11,558 nucleotides of DNA. It comes from Peptococcaceae bacterium. Its GTDB lineage: Bacteria; Bacillota; Desulfitobacteriia; Desulfitobacteriales; Syntrophobotulaceae. The stretch is taken from contig JAAYII010000226.1 of NCBI GenBank assembly GCA_012523535.1, forward strand, positions 1 to 11,558. The letters run 5' to 3'. The stretch's first letter is position 1. Each line of letters begins with the position of its first letter. Of this stretch, positions 1-6,295 are shown piece by piece. A program made the translations under genes and the position numbers. The notes under the pieces were generated by a model. The model did not search any database and was not told the DNA's origin. It saw only the letters and a list, made by a program, of their open reading frames with translations.

Positions 1-2332
1 AGATACTTTTATTGCTGTAGAGGATAAAAGGTTTTTTCAACATCACGGTTTCGATATAATTCGCATTGCAAAATCGGCTTTGGATATTATTAAAACCGGA
101 GAAGTTGTGGGCGGAGGAAGTACCATCACAATACAGCTGGCTAAAAATGCTTTTATTGAAGACCCAACAGCATTAAAGTTATCCCGTAAAATTCAGGAGC
201 TAGTGCTCGCCCTGCAAATAGAAAGAGCATATACAAAGGAAGAAATTCTTACTTTTTATTTAAACAGGATTTATTTCGGAGAATCTTCCTTTGGTATTAG
301 GACGGCCGCCCAAACCTACTTCGGAAAAGAATTGAATGAACTAAATCCCGCCGAAGTGGCACTCTTAGCCGGCCTTCCCCAGGCCCCCAGTGTTTATGAC
401 CCCTATATCAATCCCGATAAAGCAAAAACAAGGCGTAATATCGTGCTGGGCGTCATGAGAGACGCAAACCTGATTACTCAGGAAGAATATGAGAAATATA
501 AAGAGGAACCGTTTACTTTTGTCGAGCAAGTAAAAGCCAAAGAAACGGAAGTAGAGCTGCCCGAAGCAGCAACCCGAAATAAAAATCATCCTTATTTTGT
601 GGATTATGTTATTCATGAATTACAAGATAAGCATGGGCTTTCACCCGAGCAGATATTCAGCGGGGGGTTGAAAATCTATACTACCTTGGATACCAAAATT
701 CAAACCGCTGCCGAAAAAGCATTCGCCAACCCCGAAAACTTCCCAAAGAGCGTGGATGATATACCCGTTCAAGGGGCCATGACCGTTCTGGAAGTTGAAA
801 CGGGTGCCATTACCGCAATGGTTGGGGGCCGCGAATATACTCCCATGGGATTAAATCGTGCTTGGCAATCTAAGCGCCAGCCCGGCTCCACAGCCAAACC
901 CCTGGTAGTATACGCTCCTGCCCTGGAACACGGCGGTTATTATCCGGGTACTGTTTTCGACGACATGCCGGTAACATATAAAGACGGAGGCGGTACCTGG
1001 TCTCCGGTCAACTTCGATACTCAGACATCCGGCTGGAAGGGCCTAATTACAATGAGAGAAGCGGTTCGAAATTCGGTCAATGTCTACGCCGTGAAACTTA
1101 TGGATGCTCTGGGAATAGATTATGCTTGGCAATTTGCCAAAAATAATTTGGGCCTTGATCTTAAAGAAAGCGATAAGGTTTTAAGCATGGCTCTCGGGAC
1201 ATTTCAGATTTCGACCTTGGAAATGGCTTCTTGCTATGCCACTTTTGCCAATAATGGAGTAAAAAATGAGCCTTACAGCGTAATAAAAGTTGAAACTCGG
1301 GACGGAAAAACTTTAGTTGAATATACCCCATCCCCCAAAAGAGTAATGAAAGAAACAACGGCCTATATTATGAACGATCTTCTTCGCACTGTGGTAACTT
1401 CCGGTACCGGAACCAGGGCGCGCATGGGAAATTGGTATATATGCGGTAAAACGGGTACAACATCCCTTGATCCCAAAATATATGGTTACAGAACCGGCAA
1501 TCCGGATGCATGGTTCGCCGGTTACAGCCCCAAATATGTGGGGGTTGTATGGATGGGTTACGACAAAGACCCGGACAAGAAGCATTATTTAAGGCAAGTT
1601 TACGGTGGAAGCTACCCAACAACGATTTGGAAAGAAGTTATGACCGTTGCCCATGAAGGCCTTCAAGTGCAATCCAGCATCCCACGCCCGAAAGGCATAA
1701 CCGCAGTCACATTTGACAGAAAATCAGGGCTTTTACCCAGCAGCCTGACTCCGGAAGAATTCATCTCTACGGAAATTTGCGCAGTGGACAGCGTTCCTAC
1801 CAGCGTCAGCGATATTTGGATTGAATTGCTGGTAGACCCCATCAATCCCAATCTGCTGGCAGCAGAGGGTACGGTCGGGGCAATTAAAAAAGTATTTTTA
1901 AACCTTCCCAACCGTCCTAAAGATATTCCCTGGCCAAAGGAGAAAGAACCTTACAAACCGCCTACGGCTTATAATACGGTAAACGATCCTGGCAATATTG
2001 GAGGTCCTCCCGCCGGTGATCCTTCTATTCCTCAGATTTCAATATCCGCCCCTATTTATAACAGCCAAACTACAGTTGTCAGTGTGCCGGTTTTAACAGA
2101 GTTTGATCCGGCTAAGTATTCATTGGTTTTATATATTAAACGCCCGGATGTTGACTATATAGAAACCTTCCAGCCGGAAGACAACAGGACCAAGTCAATT
2201 AATTATCGTCTGGGGTCTTCCCAAAATCAGCTTGCACCTGGGACTTATACTTTCTGGGCCGCTTTACTGACCAATGATACCTTTGTTATCGGTCCTCCTT
2301 CCAATCCGGTAACCCTAAACCTTGTAAACTGA
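1..2332 (+). CDS. Class A penicillin-binding protein (PBP1A-type), 5'-truncated by window start
   Basis: Bifunctional peptidoglycan synthase acting at the outer face of the membrane: an N-terminal family 51 glycosyltransferase polymerises lipid II and a transpeptidase crosslinks the stem peptides. The open frame already runs from base 2, giving 776 codons in the window; the first residues, DTFIAVEDKRFFQHHGFD, are the first glycosyltransferase motif with its catalytic Glu at bases 20-22. So the true start and the membrane anchor lie upstream, and the in-frame TTG at base 80 is not the start. GGGSTITIQLAKN, the RKIQE helix and the NPAEVALLAGLPQAP segment follow. Transpeptidase motifs are complete: STAK (nucleophile Ser at 887-889), SVN (1073-1081) and KTGT (1448-1459). 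After the transpeptidase come a proline-rich linker (about 1900-2030) and roughly 95 residues that look like a beta-sandwich/Ig-like domain. The gene ends in TGA followed by a strong terminator. The family is certain; the subclass label is less so. Confidence 0.95.
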   Translation, partial: DTFIAVEDKRFFQHHGFDIIRIAKSALDIIKTGEVVGGGSTITIQLAKNAFIEDPTALKLSRKIQELVLALQIERAYTKEEILTFYLNRIYFGESSFGIRTAAQTYFGKELNELNPAEVALLAGLPQAPSVYDPYINPDKAKTRRNIVLGVMRDANLITQEEYEKYKEEPFTFVEQVKAKETEVELPEAATRNKNHPYFVDYVIHELQDKHGLSPEQIFSGGLKIYTTLDTKIQTAAEKAFANPENFPKSVDDIPVQGAMTVLEVETGAITAMVGGREYTPMGLNRAWQSKRQPGSTAKPLVVYAPALEHGGYYPGTVFDDMPVTYKDGGGTWSPVNFDTQTSGWKGLITMREAVRNSVNVYAVKLMDALGIDYAWQFAKNNLGLDLKESDKVLSMALGTFQISTLEMASCYATFANNGVKNEPYSVIKVETRDGKTLVEYTPSPKRVMKETTAYIMNDLLRTVVTSGTGTRARMGNWYICGKTGTTSLDPKIYGYRTGNPDAWFAGYSPKYVGVVWMGYDKDPDKKHYLRQVYGGSYPTTIWKEVMTVAHEGLQVQSSIPRPKGITAVTFDRKSGLLPSSLTPEEFISTEICAVDSVPTSVSDIWIELLVDPINPNLLAAEGTVGAIKKVFLNLPNRPKDIPWPKEKEPYKPPTAYNTVNDPGNIGGPPAGDPSIPQISISAPIYNSQTTVVSVPVLTEFDPAKYSLVLYIKRPDVDYIETFQPEDNRTKSINYRLGSSQNQLAPGTYTFWAALLTNDTFVIGPPSNPVTLNLVN

Positions 2333-2363
2333 AAGTGTTTAATTAACGAACAATTAATAGTTT

Positions 2364-2397
2364 AAGGAGATGTCTTTCACAAGACATCTCCTTTCTT
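2364..2397 (+). terminator. Rho-independent terminator after the PBP gene
   Basis: A perfect 13-bp stem (AAGGAGATGTCTT pairing with AAGACATCTCCTT) encloses a 4-base TCAC loop and runs into TTTCTT. The core GC-containing stem is 2366-2376 with 2381-2391. It starts 32 bp after the PBP stop codon and is oriented to end plus-strand transcription, separating the PBP from the radical-SAM gene. Confidence 0.9.
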
Positions 2398-2442
2398 ACG
2401 GGGATTTCCAAGTTCCCAGTTTTTCCAGGAGTAAGCAGGCAA

Positions 2443-2472
2443 TTGCCAGAATCAGTAATAAAGTGTTATTAT
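2443..2472 (+). promoter_or_regulatory. Candidate sigma-A promoter of the radical-SAM gene
   Basis: TTGCCA (2443-2448, five of six to the -35 consensus) is followed after 18 bp by TATTAT (2467-2472, five of six to the -10 consensus). It lies downstream of the PBP terminator and would give a leader of about 50 nt before the TTG start at 2532. The rest of the 2333-2531 interval holds the terminator and AT-rich sequence with no gene I can support. The call rests on motif match only. Confidence 0.4.
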
Positions 2473-2517
2473 GTAGATATAAGATTTGAGGATTGTTCCT
2501 TATAACAAATAACAGTC

Positions 2518-2524
2518 AAAGGAG
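2518..2524 (+). promoter_or_regulatory. Ribosome binding site fixing a TTG start
   Basis: AAAGGAG lies 7 nt before the TTG at 2532. The in-frame TTG at 2493, 13 codons upstream, lies before this site and has no comparable Shine-Dalgarno sequence, so 2532 is the preferred start of the radical-SAM protein. Confidence 0.8.
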
Positions 2525-2531
2525 AAGAACC

Positions 2532-3902
2532 TTGCAAAACAGCAAATGGAAAGAGGAAAAAATAACTTGGCAGCCCAGCTTCGAATTCGCAGTTGGATAC
2601 AGGGGCTTTCCTGACGATATGGAACCGTTTGTGCTTCCTCCGGAGCCGAATCCTGAATACCATGTCAAACTGGTAAGCCCAAATCAATTGCAACTTCCTG
2701 AAGAGTTATCCAAAAAACTGGGTTTGGAAGAAGGATTGTCCTCTCTGAAAGTAGTGCAAAAAGGAAACCGCCTAGAGATCTGTCCCAATTTACACAGTCT
2801 GGCCAAGTTGTACATTGAACCAACATCCAAATGCAATCTGCATTGTGAAACATGTATTCGCCATACCTGGCATGAACCATTGGGAAGCATGGACAGACAG
2901 GTATTTGATTCTTTGATTGAACAAATGAAGGAAATGAAAAGCCTGGAAACTGTTATGTTCGGAGGCTTTGGCGAGCCGACATTTCATAAGGACATCTTAT
3001 ATATGGTGGGCCGGGTCAAATCTTTAGGTCTAAATGTAGAAATTACCACCAACGGGACACTACTTAACCGGGCCATGGCCAAAGGACTTTTGGAAAATAA
3101 ACTGGATACCCTCTGGGTATCCTTCGACGGCTGCAGTGCGGATGTATTTGAAGATATCCGCGAGGGGGCAAAATTCAATAATGTAGTGGAAAATTTGAGA
3201 GAATTGCAGAGACTAAACAGATATAGCCCTCATAAAATCAAAATCGGGATTGCTTTCGTAGTAATGAAAAGAAATATTAACGATCTCAAAAATCTAGGCA
3301 AGCTAGCGACCAGGATCGGAGCCCAGAAGGTGTCCGTGAGCAATGTCATTCCTTACAGCGCAGAAATGGTGGATGAAATGGTTTGTGATCTCGAGGTTTG
3401 CGGCTTCCAGCTTCCGTCCTGTCATTCAAGCCAGTTAGCCATAAGCATTCCCTTAATCGATAAAACGGAGCTAACAAAGCAGCCTTTATTTGATTTATTC
3501 AAAGATTATTCAAATATCAGCATTATGAGAAACAAAGTGGGCACAGATACCAGGAGCTGTAGATTTATTCAAGAAAGGTGTGCTTTCGTCAGGTGGGATG
3601 GGGTTGTAAGCCCCTGCATGGGACTATTGCATTCCCATAGAACTTATTTTAGTTTAGGTAAATTGGAAAGAGATGTTACTCACTATGGTCTTGGCAGTAT
3701 TAAAGAACAAACACTTAAGGAAATCTGGGATTCTCCGGAATACCATAATTTCAGGGAAAAAGTGAACGAGTTTAGTTTCTCCCCTTGTTTGCTTTGCGCT
3801 TCCTGTGATGTGGCCAGAAAAAACGAAGAAGACTGTTTTGGCAATACTTTTCCCACTTGCGGCGGCTGCTTATGGAGTCAGGGTGTTATCCAATGTCCTT
3901 AA
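2532..3902 (+). CDS. Radical SAM/SPASM protein, probable maturase of a tungsten-containing oxidoreductase, with AbrB-like N-terminal segment
   Basis: A 456-residue predicted cytoplasmic enzyme, starting at TTG 2532 because of the RBS just upstream. Residues 101-108 (CNLHCETC) are the CxxxCxxC motif that binds the SAM-cleaving [4Fe-4S] cluster, followed by CIRHTWHEPLGSM, GGFGEP (144-149) and ITTNGT (171-176), as in radical SAM barrels. The C-terminal third has a SPASM-like auxiliary-cluster pattern: C343, G357, C362, then C419, C422, C425, C435, C443, C446 and C455, ending GGCLWSQGVIQCP. The CIRHxWxEPLG stretch and this ending resemble the family annotated as tungsten cofactor oxidoreductase radical SAM maturase, related to the Cmo protein next to aldehyde:ferredoxin oxidoreductase in Pyrococcus; this is recognition from memory. 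Residues 43-90 look like a swapped-hairpin AbrB/SpoVT fold. No oxidoreductase gene lies in the window. Alternative: a SPASM peptide-modifying enzyme, but no small precursor ORF is evident. Confidence 0.78.
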   Translation: MQNSKWKEEKITWQPSFEFAVGYRGFPDDMEPFVLPPEPNPEYHVKLVSPNQLQLPEELSKKLGLEEGLSSLKVVQKGNRLEICPNLHSLAKLYIEPTSKCNLHCETCIRHTWHEPLGSMDRQVFDSLIEQMKEMKSLETVMFGGFGEPTFHKDILYMVGRVKSLGLNVEITTNGTLLNRAMAKGLLENKLDTLWVSFDGCSADVFEDIREGAKFNNVVENLRELQRLNRYSPHKIKIGIAFVVMKRNINDLKNLGKLATRIGAQKVSVSNVIPYSAEMVDEMVCDLEVCGFQLPSCHSSQLAISIPLIDKTELTKQPLFDLFKDYSNISIMRNKVGTDTRSCRFIQERCAFVRWDGVVSPCMGLLHSHRTYFSLGKLERDVTHYGLGSIKEQTLKEIWDSPEYHNFREKVNEFSFSPCLLCASCDVARKNEEDCFGNTFPTCGGCLWSQGVIQCP

Positions 3903-3904
3903 GT

Positions 3905-6295
3905 TTATTTCAATTCCACAATAGTTACTCCCGCGTCTCCTTCCCCAATTTGGCCCAGGCGATAGCTTTTAACATGAGGGTGATTCTTCAAAAATTGGTG
4001 AATTCCAGACCTTAAAGCCCCGGTCCCCTTGCCATGGATTATACTTACTTGGTTAATACCGGTTATTACTGCATCATCCAAATATTTATCCAATAGTGTT
4101 TCCGCTTCTTCCACCAGCTTACCGCGCAAGTCGATTTCACTGCGCAGAGTAACCGCTTTGCTCAACCCCATGCTCCCTTGCATTGTTTTGGCTAAATGCT
4201 CGGGGTTCCTGGTTTCATCGACAATTCTTATTTGGGACAAAGGTACGTTAATTTTGAGGATACCTGCTTGAATCAATACTTCGTTATTATGGTCAGGTTT
4301 TTGCAACACCTGGCCTTTTTGTCTCAAATTCGGAATATATACCATCTGTCCCGGTTCTATTTGCTCGGGCTTAGGCCCTTTGGCTTTGGAATCCGGGTCT
4401 TGCCGGTAAAAACTTTCCGATAATTTTTTTATGCGTTGCCTGCTCTTTTCGATCGCCGCTTCCTGTTCTTTACGCTCTTGTTTTTGCGCCTGCCGAATTT
4501 CTTTGATAATCGCTTCCGCTTCCGCTTTGGCCTTGCGGACTATCTCTATGGCTTCCTCCTTTGCTTTTTGGATTATCTCTTCATATTTTTCATCCAGTTC
4601 TTGGTCCCGCTTTATTAATTCCGCGGTTTTTTCTTCCGCCTTTTGCCTTTCCTCCTGCAATTTTTGTTTTTGCCATTCTATCTCTCTTTGGGTGTCTTCC
4701 AGGTTTTCCAATAGCCCGCTCACTTTGATCTCCCGTTCTGAAAGAAAAGAACGGGATTTTTCCAGAACCTTGGGGCTTAAACCAAGTCTCTGGGCAATAG
4801 CCAAAGCGTTGCTGCGGCCCGGTATCCCCGTGATTAGACGATATGTCGGTTTCAAAGTATCCGGATCGAATTCCACGGAAGCGTTTTCTATGCCGGGAGT
4901 TTTATAGGCAAAGCTCTTCAGGGAACCGTAATGGGTCGTCGCCACCCCGCAGCTGCCTCGTTCCAACAGTTCTGAAAGGATCGCCATAGCTAAGGCGGCT
5001 CCTTCGGCAGGATCTGTACCAGCTCCCAATTCGTCCAGAAGGACAAGCGATTTGTCATCGGCTTTATTGATAATTTCCACAATATTGCTCATATGACCGG
5101 AGAAGGTGCTTAAGGATTGTTCAACACTTTGTTCATCACCGATATCAACAAAAATCTGGCTGAATACCCCCAGCTTTGAATCGCTCTCCGCAGGGATATG
5201 AAGCCCCGCTTGCATCATAACACTCATTAGGCCAATGGTTTTAAGGGTAACTGTTTTCCCGCCGGTATTTGGTCCGGTAATAACCAAAAATCGGTAGCCT
5301 CGTCCCAATTCCACAGAAATGGGAACTACATGGCCGGTCAAAAGGGGATGCCTGGCTTTGACCAGTTTAATCTCTTGCTTATTAACCACGATGGGAGAAC
5401 CGGCTTCCATTTCTTCGCTCAACCGGGCTTTGCCCAAAATGAAATCCAACTTGGCCAGTGCTTCATATAGTTCTGTTATTTCAACAACCTTTGCCGTTAC
5501 CAAAGCGGCCAGTTCCCTCAAAATTCGTTGGATCTCCCTGTTTTCCTTAAGCAGGATTTCCCGCAATTCGTTGCCGAGCTGCACAATGGCCATGGGTTCA
5601 ATAAAAACGGTGGCTCCGCTGGCCGACTGGTCATGAACAATTCCGGGAAAGGCCGAACTAAACTCCAATTTAATGGGGACAACATAGCGGTCGCCACGGG
5701 TAGTAACAACATGGTCTTGGAACATTTTTTGATAATTGGGGTTGCGCAAGATGTCATCAAGAGTATCCTTAATTTTTTGCTGGCTGGAGCTTTTGGCCCG
5801 GCGCAGACGGCTTAGTTCAGCGGAAGCCTGGTCTTGAATACTGCCATCCTCGGCAATACTGCGGCTTATCTCTTCCTCGATCTTTGTTTGAGGTATAATG
5901 GCTTCCACTGTTTCTCTAATGGTATATAATTCACTGTATAAATCCTTGCCGGTTTTTTTGTTATCGATCAAAGTATGGCGAATTTGCCTGGCAACCTTTA
6001 AAGTGTCCCGAATCTCCAGCAATTCTTCCGGAGTTAAAATCCCACCGCGCTCGCATCTTTCCAAATAGGGACGGATTTCTTTGGCCCCGCGTACCGAAAA
6101 TAATGGATTAATGCGCAGCAACAGTTTCCCTTCATCAGTTTCTCTGAGCATTTGCCTGACCGCACGCAGGTCGGCTTGCGGAACAAGCCCTTCCGCCAAT
6201 TCTTTAGCCCTTGGCAACATACAATGTCTTGCCAATCTCTCCCTTATGGCTCCATAATCCAGTTTAGCCAGGACTTTATCTGAAGCAACCATCAC
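3905..6295 (-). CDS. mutS2: MutS2: MutS-family ATPase with Smr domain
   Basis: A full-length 796-residue MutS2. Known roles of the family are splitting of collided ribosomes (Bacillus subtilis) and suppression of homologous recombination (Helicobacter); it does not do mismatch repair. Visible parts: MutS core/lever region (1-300), Walker A GPNTGGKT (341-348), STFSGHM signature (396-402), Walker B LVLLDELGAGTDP (417-429), a highly charged coiled coil (about 520-630), a KOW-like beta segment (about 645-695), and a C-terminal Smr domain (about 720-796) with DLRG (722-725) and HGKGTGALR (754-762). The start is GTG at 6295, which directly abuts the TAA of the upstream U32 gene in the same frame; an ATG is the next codon (6292). 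AGAGGAG at 6307-6313 lies 11 nt from the GTG and 14 nt from the ATG, favouring GTG. The stop is 2 bp from that of the convergent radical-SAM gene. Confidence 0.97.
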   Translation of the reverse strand: MMVASDKVLAKLDYGAIRERLARHCMLPRAKELAEGLVPQADLRAVRQMLRETDEGKLLLRINPLFSVRGAKEIRPYLERCERGGILTPEELLEIRDTLKVARQIRHTLIDNKKTGKDLYSELYTIRETVEAIIPQTKIEEEISRSIAEDGSIQDQASAELSRLRRAKSSSQQKIKDTLDDILRNPNYQKMFQDHVVTTRGDRYVVPIKLEFSSAFPGIVHDQSASGATVFIEPMAIVQLGNELREILLKENREIQRILRELAALVTAKVVEITELYEALAKLDFILGKARLSEEMEAGSPIVVNKQEIKLVKARHPLLTGHVVPISVELGRGYRFLVITGPNTGGKTVTLKTIGLMSVMMQAGLHIPAESDSKLGVFSQIFVDIGDEQSVEQSLSTFSGHMSNIVEIINKADDKSLVLLDELGAGTDPAEGAALAMAILSELLERGSCGVATTHYGSLKSFAYKTPGIENASVEFDPDTLKPTYRLITGIPGRSNALAIAQRLGLSPKVLEKSRSFLSEREIKVSGLLENLEDTQREIEWQKQKLQEERQKAEEKTAELIKRDQELDEKYEEIIQKAKEEAIEIVRKAKAEAEAIIKEIRQAQKQERKEQEAAIEKSRQRIKKLSESFYRQDPDSKAKGPKPEQIEPGQMVYIPNLRQKGQVLQKPDHNNEVLIQAGILKINVPLSQIRIVDETRNPEHLAKTMQGSMGLSKAVTLRSEIDLRGKLVEEAETLLDKYLDDAVITGINQVSIIHGKGTGALRSGIHQFLKNHPHVKSYRLGQIGEGDAGVTIVELK
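4731..4761 (+). terminator. Terminator-like hairpin antisense to mutS2
   Basis: TCCCGTTCT (4731-4739) and AGAACGGGA (4748-4756) form a perfect 9-bp stem with an 8-base loop, followed at once by five T (4757-4761). The polarity suits plus-strand transcripts, that is, readthrough from the radical-SAM gene that ends about 830 bp earlier with no terminator of its own. It lies wholly inside mutS2 coding sequence (SRSFLSERE), so it may be coincidental. Confidence 0.35.

Noticed and set aside
80..82. TTG as the start of the PBP gene
   Set aside because: The frame is open from base 2 and the upstream residues are the conserved first glycosyltransferase motif with the catalytic Glu, so the gene begins before the window.
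1399..1412. 14-bp palindrome TTCCGGTACCGGAA
   Set aside because: It falls in the conserved transpeptidase coding stretch TSGTGTRA, where Gly/Thr codons readily give such symmetry; there is no flanking regulatory context.
2464..2514. Inverted repeat TGTTATT/AATAACA in the radical-SAM leader
   Set aside because: A 7-bp AT-rich match across about 37 bp; it overlaps the candidate -10 element but is too weak to call an operator or riboswitch.
2493..2531. Upstream TTG (2493) as the start of the radical-SAM protein
   Set aside because: The clear RBS AAAGGAG at 2518-2524 lies downstream of it and is well spaced for TTG 2532.
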